Assembly: GCF_902703175.1 (NCBI RefSeq)
Contig: NZ_CACRYJ010000046.1
Location: 1-64,000, forward strand
Length of the DNA stretch: 64,000 bases
Source of the DNA: Occultella aeris
GTDB taxonomy: Bacteria; Actinomycetota; Actinomycetes; Actinomycetales; Beutenbergiaceae
Reading direction: 5' to 3'
Of this stretch, positions 27,239 through 37,312 are shown piece by piece. Both the position numbers and the translations under genes were made by a program. Below the pieces are notes generated by a model. That model saw only the letters and a list, made by a program, of their open reading frames with translations. It searched no databases and was not told the DNA's origin. Each line of letters starts with the position of its first letter. Position 1 is the stretch's first letter.

Positions 27239-27814
27239 ATGGCGATCGAGATCCGTCCCGCGGCATCCTTCGACGACGTCCGGACGCTGGTCGGCCCCAA
27301 GCGGCCCGACGCCAACGTCTGCTGGTGTCTGAGCTACCGGATCCCGTCGAAGGAGAACCTCGCGCTGGCCGGCCCCGCGCGTGGTGAGCGAGTTGCGCAG
27401 CTCGTGCGGCAGGACCCGGCGCCCGGGGTTCTCGCCTACGACGACGGCAGCGACGTCGTCGGATGGGCCGCGGTCCATCCGCGAGCGGACACGAGTTTCG
27501 CCCGCAACCGCAGGATCCCGCACGTCGACGACGTGGACGTGTGGTCCGTGTGGTGCATCCGGGTCCGGCCCGGGTACCGCGGGCGGGGGATCTCGCACGA
27601 CCTGCTCCGCGGCGCCGTGGAGTTCGCCCGCGGCCACGGCGCACCGGCGATCGAGGGCTACCCGGTGGACAACGACGGGAAGAAGGTGGACCTCACGATG
27701 GCGTACGTCGGCACCCGCGCGCTCTTCGAGCAGGCCGGCTTCGTGAAGGCCGCGGACACGACGTCGGTGCTCAACGGGTTCCCGCGCGTGCTCATGCGGC
27801 TTGATCTGCGCTGA
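27239..27814 (+). CDS. GNAT N-acetyltransferase
   Basis: A 191-residue acetyltransferase with the CoA-binding segment WSVWCIRVRPGYRGRGISHDLL (about 101-122) and a C-terminal AYVGTRALFEQAGFVKA stretch. A conserved Cys-Trp-Cys segment (NVCWCLSYR) near residue 25 is typical of a group often annotated only as GNAT. It is divergent from the flavoprotein and tail-to-tail with the Uma2 remnant (11 bp apart). The substrate is not inferable. Confidence 0.85.
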   Translation: MAIEIRPAASFDDVRTLVGPKRPDANVCWCLSYRIPSKENLALAGPARGERVAQLVRQDPAPGVLAYDDGSDVVGWAAVHPRADTSFARNRRIPHVDDVDVWSVWCIRVRPGYRGRGISHDLLRGAVEFARGHGAPAIEGYPVDNDGKKVDLTMAYVGTRALFEQAGFVKAADTTSVLNGFPRVLMRLDLR

Positions 27815-27825
27815 CCGGTCGCGGG

Positions 27826-28146
27826 TCAGGGAGCCGGCCGGACGAGGTCCGCCGGGACCACGTCGACGACGAACGGCCGGTGAAGTACCGCGCGCTCGTC
27901 GCCGGCCACGTCCGCGCTGGTGACATAGCCGCCGTCGACCAGGTCGAGCGCGACGAGCGACGGCGCCCTCGGGTCGATGATCCAGTACGACTGCACCCCG
28001 CAGTCCTCGTACTTCGAGCGCTTGAGCACCAGGTCCTTGCGCCGGATGGACGGCGAGAGCACCTCGACCGCCAGGGCGCGCGGCGCGGTGACGTTCATCT
28101 CGCCGACGTCATCGTTGCCCACGTCGCGGTCGGGCGTTGTCCACAT
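27826..28146 (-). pseudogene. Uma2-family (DUF820) nuclease-like protein, N-terminally truncated
   Basis: This encodes 106 residues that match only the C-terminal half of Uma2 proteins, which usually have about 180-190. The PD-(D/E)xK-like elements AVEVLSPS and LKRSKYEDCGVQSYWIIDP are present, but the N-terminal half (ELVDG-type start and the P-D strand with the first metal-binding Asp) is missing. Upstream sequence in the same frame encodes nothing Uma2-like and is occupied by the DUF3017 gene on the other strand. It is most likely a decaying remnant. An unusually short intact protein is possible but less likely. Confidence 0.7.
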
Positions 28147-28187
28147 GCTGCTCCTCCCGCCAGCGACGGTGTTCGAGGGCTGGCGGG

Positions 28188-28193
28188 TACGCT
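28188..28193 (+). promoter_or_regulatory. -10 element TACGCT, leaderless start
   Basis: TACGCT ends 7 nt before the GTG of the DUF3017 gene; no ribosome site is present. Confidence 0.35.
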
Positions 28194-28200
28194 CGGATCT

Positions 28201-28509
28201 GTGACAGTTCCGACGAGCGCGCCGGCCGACGTGCCGATCCCGGCGCAGCCACGCAGCCACGCCGTGATGTGGGTGGCGCTGCTCGCGATGGTCCTGATCG
28301 TGGCGTCGTCGTTCCTGATCGGCGCGCGAGCGGCGTCCGTCATGTTCGCCGCCGAGCTCGTGGTGCTGGCGTTCGTCCGTGCCGTCGCGCCCCGGCCCGG
28401 TCCCTACGGCATCTCGGCACGCTCGCGCGGCTTCGACGTGGTGTTCCTGGTGGTCACGGGCCTGGCGATGGCCGTGTTCGCCGTCACCGCGCCGGGTGGG
28501 GCCATCTGA
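28201..28509 (+). CDS. DUF3017 domain-containing membrane protein
   Basis: A 102-residue protein with three membrane segments (about 22-38, 42-62, 78-97) separated by a basic loop containing RPGPYGISARSRGFDV, the typical DUF3017 loop. DUF3017 genes commonly accompany purH/folD and mdh in actinobacteria, and mdh follows here after an aquaporin. GTG 28201 is chosen because the upstream frame has no family match and a -10-like hexamer sits 7 nt away. Function is unknown. Confidence 0.85.
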   Translation: MTVPTSAPADVPIPAQPRSHAVMWVALLAMVLIVASSFLIGARAASVMFAAELVVLAFVRAVAPRPGPYGISARSRGFDVVFLVVTGLAMAVFAVTAPGGAI

Positions 28510-28538
28510 CCTGACACCCACGCGCGGCGTGCCGGCCC

Positions 28539-28578
28539 GACGCCGGACGCACGCTCCGTGGTGCGTGCGTCCGGCGTC
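28539..28578. terminator. bidirectional hairpin between DUF3017 and aquaporin genes
   Basis: A perfect 16-bp stem, GACGCCGGACGCACGC (28539-28554) with GCGTGCGTCCGGCGTC (28563-28578), and an 8-nt loop. It sits between two convergent genes and so can serve both. Confidence 0.75.
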
Positions 28579-28605
28579 CGGCCTCTAGTCCGGCGGTCAG
28601 AGCGA

Positions 28606-29697
28606 TCAGGGGCGAGTGGTGCCCTCGGGCGCCTGCGCCCCGTCGTCGCCGTCGTGCTCGTCCTCGGTGTCGTCGGCCTGGTCGGCCTCGGCCTCGGCCT
28701 CGTCCTCGTCCTCGTCGACCTCGGTCCAGTTGACGACCTCGTCGGCGCCATCGGTCGTCTCCTCGAGGGTGACCGACGCGGCGCCGTGCGTGACCGCCTC
28801 CTCATCGGTGTTGTCGACCTCGTCGTATTCCTCGTCGTCGTCCTCGTCCTCGTAGTCCTCGTCGTCGTACTCGGCGACTGGCAGGGGCTCGGGCGCGAAC
28901 ACCGTGAACAGCAGCGCGGTGATGGCCCCGCCGAGCAGCGGTGCCACCCAGAACAGCCACACCTGACCGAGTGCCCAGCTCTCGGAGAAGACCGCGATCG
29001 CGGTGGCGCGGGCGGGGTTCATCGCGCCGCCGGCCACGAACGCAGTGGCCACCGAGAGCACACCGTAGAAGAGGCCGGTCACGATCGCCGCCGAGTAGCC
29101 CGGGCGTGCGGACGAGGCGCGCCTGGTGGCGGCCAGTGCGACCGCGACGAACAGGGCGGTGGCGACGACCTCGACGATCAGGACCTGCAGCATCGTGGTG
29201 CTGATCGCCCCGGTGGAGGCGCGGGCGAAGGTCGAGTTCTCGCCGAAGCCGCTCGCGGACTGTGCGAACAGGGCCCGCACCGAGCTGAGCTGCAACTGCG
29301 TGGGCAGTTCGGCGGGAGTCGTGATGAACAGCAACGCGGCGGCGGCGACGCCACCGGCGACCTGTGCCACCCAGTAAGGCAGGAGCGCTGACCAGGACAG
29401 ACGGCCCGTGATCGCGGCTCCGAGAGACAGCGCGGGGTTGAAGTGGCCGCCCGAGATGTACACGAACATGGACATCGCGGCCATCAGTGCCACGCCCCAG
29501 GCGAGCGCCTCGGCCACCTGGTCGGCGTTGAAGAGGATCCCCCCGTAGACCGCGAGGCCGAGGCCGAGGAACACGAGGATGAAGGTGCCGACGAACTCGG
29601 CACCAAGGCGTTCGCCCAGCGAGCGGGGCCGCTGCGAGACGTACACGTCGTCCGCCTCGTCGTGGTCGGTGTCGTCAACGATCGTGGTGCTGGTCAT
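28606..29697 (-). CDS. aquaporin (MIP family) with long acidic C-terminal tail
   Basis: A 363-residue membrane channel for water or small neutral solutes. Six helices and two re-entrant NPA loops are visible: HFNPALSLG (about 84) and MNPARATAIA (about 227). After the last helix (LLGGAITALLFTVF) comes a tail of about 88 residues (from about 275), roughly half Asp/Glu, including runs of Asp/Glu broken only by Tyr. Such a tail is not part of ordinary AqpZ/GlpF, which are about 230-280 residues. The N-terminus is also acidic (DDTDHDEADDVYV). It is divergent from mdh. Confidence 0.88.
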   Translation of the reverse strand: MTSTTIVDDTDHDEADDVYVSQRPRSLGERLGAEFVGTFILVFLGLGLAVYGGILFNADQVAEALAWGVALMAAMSMFVYISGGHFNPALSLGAAITGRLSWSALLPYWVAQVAGGVAAAALLFITTPAELPTQLQLSSVRALFAQSASGFGENSTFARASTGAISTTMLQVLIVEVVATALFVAVALAATRRASSARPGYSAAIVTGLFYGVLSVATAFVAGGAMNPARATAIAVFSESWALGQVWLFWVAPLLGGAITALLFTVFAPEPLPVAEYDDEDYEDEDDDEEYDEVDNTDEEAVTHGAASVTLEETTDGADEVVNWTEVDEDEDEAEAEADQADDTEDEHDGDDGAQAPEGTTRP

Positions 29698-29776
29698 GGG
29701 TATCCCGTCGAGAGAGGGCGTGATCGGGGCCTAGCCTCTCACCCCGGGCTGGGAGTCCGCTGAACGTGGAGGCTGA

Positions 29777-30937
<1,161 letters not shown>

Positions 30938-30962
30938 GCGTGGCCTGACCCGCGGAACGCCC

Positions 30963-31001
30963 GACGGTGCCCGCCCACCTCGCGGGTGGACGGGCGCCGT
31001 C
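30963..31001. terminator. hairpin between mdh and HdeD-like gene
   Basis: Stem GACGG-U-GCCCG-CCCACC paired with GGGTGG-A-CGGGC-G-CCGTC around a TCGC loop, interrupted by one bulged A and one possible G-U pair. It is followed by GTCCTTGCTG and lies between convergent genes. Confidence 0.7.
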
Positions 31002-31029
31002 GTCCTTGCTGCTGGACGGGCGTCCTGCG

Positions 31030-31611
31030 CTACGGGGCGGGTGTCTCGACCGAGCGGCCGACGGCGCGCACGCTCAGGCCGATCATCACCAGCACGATGC
31101 CGGCGAGCAGGGCATAGATGCCGAGCAGGATCCCGAAGGTGGTGGCGGCGACGTCCGGGGCGGCCACCAGGAAGATGCCGAACGCCAGGGTGATCACGCC
31201 GAGGGCGAGCCCGAGCGTCCACGCCGCCCCGAGGCTCTTGCGGCCACGCACCGCTGAGATGACCAGGATCAGCCCGCCGATGATGGCCCAGACACCGGCG
31301 ACGATGAGCAGGATCGTGGCCCCCACGTCCGGCTGCACGATGAGGAACACGCCGGCGACCGCGCCGAGGATCCCGAAGAAGATCTCGGAGCCGGCTCCGG
31401 GCGTACCCCGGGTGCGGATGCCGTGGACGATCGCCAGGACGCCGTCGACGGCCCAGAAGATGCCCAGCAGCAGGACGAACGCGGTCAGGACCTTGTCCGG
31501 CCAGACCAGGGCGAGGATCCCGAAGACGATCGCGACGGCCCCGCGCAGCGCCAGGTAGTACCAGGCCCCCTTGGCGAGGTTGGAGACGAGATTGGTTGGC
31601 GACTCGGACAC
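31030..31611 (-). CDS. HdeD/DUF308-family membrane protein
   Basis: A 193-residue protein with six hydrophobic segments arranged as three pairs, each with short Gly-rich turns (RGAVAIVFGILALVWPD, VAGVFLIVQPDVGATILLIVAGVWAIIGG, ALGVITLAFGIFLVAAPD). This repeated pattern is typical of HdeD-like/DUF308 proteins, associated with acid tolerance in enterics but of unknown role in actinobacteria. GTG 31611 has AGGAG 5 nt upstream and is preferred over the open frame to 31692. Confidence 0.8.
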   Translation of the reverse strand: MSESPTNLVSNLAKGAWYYLALRGAVAIVFGILALVWPDKVLTAFVLLLGIFWAVDGVLAIVHGIRTRGTPGAGSEIFFGILGAVAGVFLIVQPDVGATILLIVAGVWAIIGGLILVISAVRGRKSLGAAWTLGLALGVITLAFGIFLVAAPDVAATTFGILLGIYALLAGIVLVMIGLSVRAVGRSVETPAP

Positions 31612-31783
31612 GTTTGCTCCTGCTCTCTCCCCCTGGCGGAAGGTGACGTAGGCCATTGATACCACCGGTGCCCGCCCAGCGGTCTGTGCCACGCGGCGGT
31701 ACGGGCATGTATGGGCACAGCGCAGAGCGGACTACGGTTGTCGGTGGTCACGTCCGCCCCCGACATCGGAGTCAGAATCCGCC

Positions 31784-34700
31784 GTGCATGACACCACCGC
31801 CCGCACCGAGCACCGCCTTCGCCGCTTCGTCGCCGAACGCCTCGAGACCGCCGGCTACCGCTCCCGTACCCCGCTGACCGTCACCGCCTGGGAGGTCCCG
31901 GACGAACCGGTGCCGTTCGCCGAGGCGCTCAGCCAGACCTACACCCCGTTCGAGATCGGCAGCGCGTGGGGCCGGCCGTGGAGCACGGTCTGGTTCCACC
32001 TGCGCGGGCAGGTGCCCGAGCAGTGGACGCAGGATCTCTTCGCCCACGGCGCCGGTGCCGTCCGGCTGGAACTGCTGGTCGATCTGGGCTTCTCCGGCGC
32101 CGGCCCCGGCTTCCAGACCGAGGGGGCGATCTGGTCCCCCGACGGGGTGCTCCTCAAGGGCCTCGAGCCCCGCAACCACTACCTGCCCCTGGACGTGGCG
32201 CCAGGGGACTGGGTGGACCTCTACGTCGAGGCGGCCGCGAACCCGGACGTGCCGAACGGGCAGTGGATCAAGCCCACCCCGATGGGGGACAAGGCCACCG
32301 CCGGCACCGATCCCATCTACGAGTTGCGGGCCGCGGACCTGGCGCTGCTGGACGTCGACGTCTGGGAACTGACCCAGGACGTCGAGGCGCTGCAGGGCCT
32401 GATGCTCGAGCTGCCGGCCACCTCACCCCGGCGCGCGCAGATCCTGCGGGCGCTGGAGGACATGCTCGACGCCGTCGACCCCGAGGACCTGGCCGGTACG
32501 GCAGCGATCGGCCGTGAGCGACTGGTCGACGTGCTGGCCGCACCGGCGAACGCGAGCGCGCACCGGTTGCACGCCGTCGGGCATGCGCACATCGACTCGG
32601 CCTGGCTGTGGCCGGTCCGGGAGACCGTGCGCAAGTGCGCCCGCACCTTCTCGAACGTGCTGAACCTGATGGACGCCGACCCGGACGTGACGTTCGCGTG
32701 CTCCTCGGCGCAGCAGTACGCGTGGATGAAGGAGTTCTACCCCGAGCTGTACGGCCGGATCGCCGAGCGGGTCCGCGAGGGCCGGTTCATCCCGGTCGGC
32801 GGGATGTGGGTCGAGTCGGACACCAACATGCCCGGCGGTGAGGCGCTGGCCCGCCAGTTCGTGGCCGGCACCCAGTTCTTCATCGACGAGTTCGGGGTGG
32901 AGCCCAAAGAGGTCTGGCTGCCGGACTCCTTCGGCTACACCGCGGCCCTGCCGCAGATCGCACGCGCGAGCGGCAAGGAGTTCCTGCTCACCCAGAAGAT
33001 CTCCTGGAACGACACGAATCGTTTCCCGCACCACACCTTCGAATGGGCCGGCACCGACGGCACCCGGATCTTCACCCACTTCCCGCCCGTGGACACCTAC
33101 AACTCCATGATCAACGGCGCGGAACTGGCCAAGGCGCAGCGCCAGTACGCCGAGAAGGGCCGGGCGAACTCCTCGCTGCTGCCCTACGGCTACGGCGACG
33201 GCGGCGGCGGACCCACCCGCGAGATGCTCGCCGCGGCCCGGCGCACCGCGGACCTGGAAGGCTCGCCGAAGGTGACGCTGTCCACCCCGGAGGCCTTCTT
33301 CACGCAGGCCCGCGCGGAGTACGCCGACCCGCCCACCTGGACCGGCGAGATGTACCTCGAGTACCACCGCGGCACCTACACCTCGCAGCACCGCACGAAG
33401 GCCGGCAACCGGCGCAGCGAGCACCTGCTCCGCGAGGCGGAGCTGTGGGCCACGGCGGCCACGGTGCGAACCGGGGCCGACTATCCGGCCGATGCCCTGC
33501 GGCGGATCTGGCGCCTGGTCCTGCTGCAGCAGTTCCACGACATCCTGCCCGGCTCGTCGATCGCCTGGGTGCACCGCGAGGCGGAGCGCAACTACGCCCT
33601 GGTCGAGGCCGAGCTCGAGGCCCTGATCGGCACTGCCCTCGGTCACCTGGCCGGCTCCGGCGACGATCGGATCGCCCTGAACGCCGGGCCGTTCCCGCGG
33701 GCCGGTGTGCCGGCCCTCGGCGGTGCGGCGGTAGGTGACTCGGTGGGGCCCGCCGGCGCCACCATCGAGCCCGACGGCGAGGGCTGGGTCCTGCGTGACG
33801 CCCACCTTCGGGTGGTCGTGGACCCGCGCGGCCTGGTCACCTCGCTGCGTGACCTCACCGCCGACCGCGAGGTGGTGCCCGCCGGGATGGCCGCGAACCT
33901 GCTCCAGGTGCACCGGGACATCCCGAACGAGTGGGACGCCTGGGACATCGACGCCCACTACCGCCACGTGGTGCGCGACCTCGACACCGCGGAGGAGATC
34001 GTCGCCGAGCCCGACGGCGATGGCGCGACGACCGCCCGACTGGTGATCCGCCGTCGGTTCGGTTCCTCGACCATCACCCAGCGGCTCGCGCTGATCGATG
34101 GCTCCCTGGAGATCACCACCGAGGTCGACTGGCACGAGCGCCAGAAGCTGCTGAAACTCGCGTTCCCGATCGACGTCCAGGCCGAGCGGGCCACCTCCGA
34201 GATCCAGTTCGGGCACATCCACCGGCCCACCGCGACGAACACCTCCTGGGACGCGGCCCGGTTCGAGACCGTCGCACACCGCTGGGTGCACGTCGGTGAG
34301 GCCGGCTACGGGGTCGCCGTCGCGAACGACCAGACGTACGGCCATGACATCCGCGCCGACCTCGACCCGGCCGGCCGTCCGATCACCGTGGTCCGGCAGT
34401 CGCTGCTGCGCGCCCCGCTGTTCCCCGATCCGGATGCGGACCAGGGCGAGCACGTGCTGCGCTCGAGCATCCGCCCGGGCGCGGGCATCGCCGATTCCGT
34501 GCGCGAGGGGTACCGGATGAACCTGCCCGTGCGCACCGTCACCGGCTCCGGCGCCCTCGTCGCGCCCCTGGTGCGCACCGACAACGACGCCGTGGTCATC
34601 GAGGCCGTCAAGCTCGCGGAGGACGGCAGCGGGGACGTCATCGTGCGCCTGTACGAGTCCCTCGGCGGCCGCGCCCGGGCAGCAATCACGGCGGACTTCG

Positions 34701-34840
34701 CGGTGACGTCGGTCACCGAGACCGACCTGCTCGAACGCCCCCGCGGGGACGGGTCCGGCGTGCTCACGCAGACCGCCGACGGAAGCGTCACGGTCGATCT
34801 CCGGCCGTTCCAGATCTGCACGCTCCGGTTCGCCAGGTGA
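31784..34840 (+). CDS. GH38 alpha-mannosidase
   Basis: A 1018-residue enzyme that removes alpha-linked mannose; no signal peptide is visible, so it is probably cytoplasmic. The catalytic (beta/alpha) domain contains the metal-binding H-x-D in GHAHIDSAWLWP (about 265-276), GGMWVESDTNMPGGEAL, the nucleophile Asp in LPDSFGYTAALPQ (about 380), and QQFHDILPGSS with another zinc ligand. The middle three-helix and C-terminal beta-sandwich domains of GH38 follow (FGHIHRPTATNTSWDAARFE, EAVKLAEDGSGDVIVRLYES). Length is normal for the vacuolar/bacterial group. No mannose transporter is adjacent. Confidence 0.95.
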   Translation: MHDTTARTEHRLRRFVAERLETAGYRSRTPLTVTAWEVPDEPVPFAEALSQTYTPFEIGSAWGRPWSTVWFHLRGQVPEQWTQDLFAHGAGAVRLELLVDLGFSGAGPGFQTEGAIWSPDGVLLKGLEPRNHYLPLDVAPGDWVDLYVEAAANPDVPNGQWIKPTPMGDKATAGTDPIYELRAADLALLDVDVWELTQDVEALQGLMLELPATSPRRAQILRALEDMLDAVDPEDLAGTAAIGRERLVDVLAAPANASAHRLHAVGHAHIDSAWLWPVRETVRKCARTFSNVLNLMDADPDVTFACSSAQQYAWMKEFYPELYGRIAERVREGRFIPVGGMWVESDTNMPGGEALARQFVAGTQFFIDEFGVEPKEVWLPDSFGYTAALPQIARASGKEFLLTQKISWNDTNRFPHHTFEWAGTDGTRIFTHFPPVDTYNSMINGAELAKAQRQYAEKGRANSSLLPYGYGDGGGGPTREMLAAARRTADLEGSPKVTLSTPEAFFTQARAEYADPPTWTGEMYLEYHRGTYTSQHRTKAGNRRSEHLLREAELWATAATVRTGADYPADALRRIWRLVLLQQFHDILPGSSIAWVHREAERNYALVEAELEALIGTALGHLAGSGDDRIALNAGPFPRAGVPALGGAAVGDSVGPAGATIEPDGEGWVLRDAHLRVVVDPRGLVTSLRDLTADREVVPAGMAANLLQVHRDIPNEWDAWDIDAHYRHVVRDLDTAEEIVAEPDGDGATTARLVIRRRFGSSTITQRLALIDGSLEITTEVDWHERQKLLKLAFPIDVQAERATSEIQFGHIHRPTATNTSWDAARFETVAHRWVHVGEAGYGVAVANDQTYGHDIRADLDPAGRPITVVRQSLLRAPLFPDPDADQGEHVLRSSIRPGAGIADSVREGYRMNLPVRTVTGSGALVAPLVRTDNDAVVIEAVKLAEDGSGDVIVRLYESLGGRARAAITADFAVTSVTETDLLERPRGDGSGVLTQTADGSVTVDLRPFQICTLRFAR

Positions 34841-34936
34841 GCGGCCTTCGGGTGCGCGTGGTCACCGACGCGGCGTGGGCACCGAGATGGGCATCGGTCC
34901 CCATGGACACTGACCGGCGTGGCCCCGCGGTTGCCC

Positions 34937-34942
34937 TAGGCT
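34937..34942 (+). promoter_or_regulatory. -10 element TAGGCT, leaderless start
   Basis: TAGGCT ends 7 nt before ATG 34950; no ribosome site is present. Confidence 0.4.
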
Positions 34943-34949
34943 GCTCCGC

Positions 34950-35597
34950 ATGAGCCAACGATTCAACGCCCCGCCGGGGTGGCAGGTCCCGCCGAACTTC
35001 ACCCCGCCCGAGGGCTGGCAGCCGGACCCGGCGTGGCCGCCGGCGCCGGCGGGCTGGAACTACTGGGTCGACGATGCCGCGGGCTCGGCCGCCGGCATGA
35101 CCGGGCAGAACCCGGGCTACGGTGCGCCCCTCGGGCAGAACCCGGCCTACGGCCCCGGCTCGAGCCCGGCCTACGGTCCCGGCTCGTCCGCGCCCGCGGG
35201 TGCCTCGCCCTACGGAGCCTCCGGGACGGCCTCCGCGGCGTTGGCCCAGGAGGAGGTCAAGAAGGCTCGCAACTCCGCACTGATCGGCTTCGGCATTCTC
35301 GCCGCCGCGGTGCTGGTGTTCGCCATCAGCTTCGGGATTGCGGCGAGCAGTTCGACCGGGGGCCGGTACTACTTCCCGTGGTACTTCATGCTGGCCGGCC
35401 TGATCGTCGGAATCCGCGGGCTCGTGGCCTACAACAAGGCCAAGAAGGCCGCGTCGTTCACGGCTGGCGGCAACTTCGACCCGACCGCGTACTCCGGTTC
35501 GGCCGGCAGCGTGACCCCGCCCGGCGTCACCCCGCCCGGCGGCTACCCGGCGCCCGGTTCCGACTCCGGCCCGCGCCCGGGCGAGTACCGCCCGTAG
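34950..35597 (+). CDS. membrane protein with Pro/Gly/Tyr-rich N-terminus
   Basis: A 215-residue protein. The N-terminus carries a DUF2510-like W-x-x-D-P pattern (PPGWQVPPNFTPPEGWQPDPAWPPAP) and tandem NP[GA]YG / PAYGPGSS repeats (about 50-90). Two membrane helices follow (about 108-130 and 138-155), then a Pro-rich tail. Proteins of this plan are common in actinobacterial envelopes, and the low-complexity part probably faces the cytoplasm. No enzymatic motif is present. A strong terminator follows. Confidence 0.7.
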   Translation: MSQRFNAPPGWQVPPNFTPPEGWQPDPAWPPAPAGWNYWVDDAAGSAAGMTGQNPGYGAPLGQNPAYGPGSSPAYGPGSSAPAGASPYGASGTASAALAQEEVKKARNSALIGFGILAAAVLVFAISFGIAASSSTGGRYYFPWYFMLAGLIVGIRGLVAYNKAKKAASFTAGGNFDPTAYSGSAGSVTPPGVTPPGGYPAPGSDSGPRPGEYRP

Positions 35598-35653
35598 ACG
35601 GCGAGTCCTACCCGCGGCGGCGACCGACCGCCGTCGACGATGGCTCAACAGTG

Positions 35654-35686
35654 ACGAACGCCCCGCCGAACCGGCGGGGCGTTCGT
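35654..35686. terminator. bidirectional hairpin terminator
   Basis: A perfect 14-bp stem, ACGAACGCCCCGCC (35654-35667) with GGCGGGGCGTTCGT (35673-35686), and a GAACC loop. It lies between the convergent membrane-protein gene and purU. Confidence 0.8.
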
Positions 35687-35731
35687 GCTGTACCCGCTGA
35701 GCCGCAGCCACCCTGGAGCGGGTGGCGCCGT

Positions 35732-36589
35732 TCAGCGGAAGATGACCGTGCGGTGCCCGTCCACCAGCACCCGGTGCTCGGCGTGCCAGCGCACCGCGCG
35801 GGCGAGCACCCGCCGTTCCACGTCCTGGCCGATCGCGACCAGCTCGGCGGCGTCGTCGGCGTGGGTGACGCGCTCCACGTCCTGCTCGATGATCGGCCCC
35901 TCGTCCAGGGACGCGGTGGCGTAGTGGGCCGTGGCACCGATGAGCTTGACGCCACGGTCGTGCGCCTGAGCGTAGGGCCGCGCCCCCTTGAAACTCGGCA
36001 GGAACGAGTGGTGGATGTTGATGATCCGGCCCTCGAGCGCGTGGCACAGGTCACCGGAGAGGATCTGCATGTAGCGGGCCATCACGACGAGCTCGGCGTC
36101 GAGCTCGCCGACCAGGTCCAGCAGCGCGCGCTCGGCGGCGGGCTTGGTGTCCTTCGTGACCGGGATGTGGTGGAACGGAACACCGTAGAACTGCGCCGTC
36201 GGCGCCAGCTCGGTGTGGTTGGAGACCACGGCCACCACCTGGATCGGCAACCGGCCCTCGCGCTCGCGGAACAACAGGTCGTTCAGGCAGTGCGCCGCGG
36301 TGGAGACCATCACCACGGTTCGCACCGGGCGGCCCACGCGGTCAAGGGTCCACGTCATCGAGAACGCCTCGGCGACCTCGGTCAGCGCGGACTCCAGGTC
36401 CGCCTTCGCGGTCGCGGACTCCACCTGCACGCGCATGAAGAACAGCCCCGTGCCCGCGTCACCGAACTGCTGGGACTCGGTGATGTTGCCGCCGTTGGCG
36501 GCGAGCACACCCGCGACGGCGTGCACGATCCCGGCTCGGTCGGGGCAGGAAAGGGTCAGGACCCAGTGCTCGGGGGCTGCGATCGTCAC
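35732..36589 (-). CDS. purU: formyltetrahydrofolate deformylase
   Basis: A 285-residue enzyme hydrolysing 10-formyl-THF to formate and THF. The N-terminal ACT domain (about 8-85; WVLTLSCPDRAGIVHAVAGVL) is regulatory. The C-terminal formyltransferase-like domain has the active-site Asn-His pair in NIHHSFLPSFKGARPY and the Asp in DEGPIIEQDVERV. The GTG start has TAACCT 6 nt upstream. It acts on the same folate pool as the nearby glyA-folD operon and adjusts the 10-formyl-THF level that the ZTP riboswitches monitor. Confidence 0.96.
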   Translation of the reverse strand: MTIAAPEHWVLTLSCPDRAGIVHAVAGVLAANGGNITESQQFGDAGTGLFFMRVQVESATAKADLESALTEVAEAFSMTWTLDRVGRPVRTVVMVSTAAHCLNDLLFREREGRLPIQVVAVVSNHTELAPTAQFYGVPFHHIPVTKDTKPAAERALLDLVGELDAELVVMARYMQILSGDLCHALEGRIINIHHSFLPSFKGARPYAQAHDRGVKLIGATAHYATASLDEGPIIEQDVERVTHADDAAELVAIGQDVERRVLARAVRWHAEHRVLVDGHRTVIFR

Positions 36590-36595
36590 ACGGCG

Positions 36596-36601
36596 AGGTT
36601 A
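36596..36601 (-). promoter_or_regulatory. -10 element TAACCT, leaderless purU start
   Basis: On the minus strand TAACCT ends 6 nt before the purU GTG, with no ribosome site. Confidence 0.4.
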
Positions 36602-36657
36602 GTCCGCCCTGGGCGGTTCGGGTTCGCACGGGCGGGAGTCAGTGGAAGGATGGGGGC

Positions 36658-37194
36658 ATGGACGAGCTGAGGATCGACGTCGTCGAGGACAAGGACGCCG
36701 GCGAGCTGCTGACCGTGCGGCGGGCCGCGTTCGTGACCGAGGCGCAGTTGTACGACGACCCGCACATCCCGGCCCTGACGCAGACGTTCGACGAGCTGCG
36801 CGAGGACCTGGCGCGGGCGGACGTCGTCACGCTCGGCGCGTGGATCGGCCCGCGGCTGGTCGGCTCGGTGCGGGTCGGCCTCGAGGAGGACCGAGCCCTG
36901 CTCGGCCGTCTCGCGGTGGTGCCGGACCTGCAGGGTCAGGGTCTGGGGACCCAGCTGCTCATGTCGGTCCTCGGCTACCTGCCGGAGCAGACCAACGAGG
37001 TGTGGGTGTTCACCGGGCAGGACTCCAAGCAGAACCTCTCCCTCTACGCCAAGCACGGCTTCGAGCACCAGTACGACCAGAACGCCGGCGACCTCACCTA
37101 TGCCTACCTGCGCAAGATCCTCGGTGAGATGGAGACCGGCGAGACCGGCGACCAGGAGCGGGACGGGGCCACTTCCTCGCCGGCGGAGGCCTGA
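36658..37194 (+). CDS. GNAT N-acetyltransferase
   Basis: A 178-residue acetyltransferase with the CoA-binding motif LAVVPDLQGQGLGTQLLMSVL (about 82-102) and the downstream QNLSLYAKHGFEHQYDQ segment. The N-terminal block LLTVRRAAFVTEAQLYDDPHIPALTQTFDEL is seen in a group of actinobacterial GNATs near glyA/purU. A GGGGG ribosome site precedes the ATG. The tail from about 155 is acidic and polar and probably disordered. The substrate is unknown. Confidence 0.85.
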   Translation: MDELRIDVVEDKDAGELLTVRRAAFVTEAQLYDDPHIPALTQTFDELREDLARADVVTLGAWIGPRLVGSVRVGLEEDRALLGRLAVVPDLQGQGLGTQLLMSVLGYLPEQTNEVWVFTGQDSKQNLSLYAKHGFEHQYDQNAGDLTYAYLRKILGEMETGETGDQERDGATSSPAEA

Positions 37195-37312
37195 GCCCGC
37201 CGGGACGGGAGTCGTTGCCCCGAACGGGTCGAGCCGGACGAGCCCGGCCGATCTCTCGACAGATCCTCGCGCCTGGTCCGGACACACTGGACGCACCCGC
37301 GTTCGGCCTTGC

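Noticed and set aside
35100-35215. Short tandem repeats that could suggest a CRISPR array
   Set aside because: They encode NP[GA]YG and PAYGPGSS repeats in frame within a membrane protein; spacing and sequence are those of low-complexity coding DNA.
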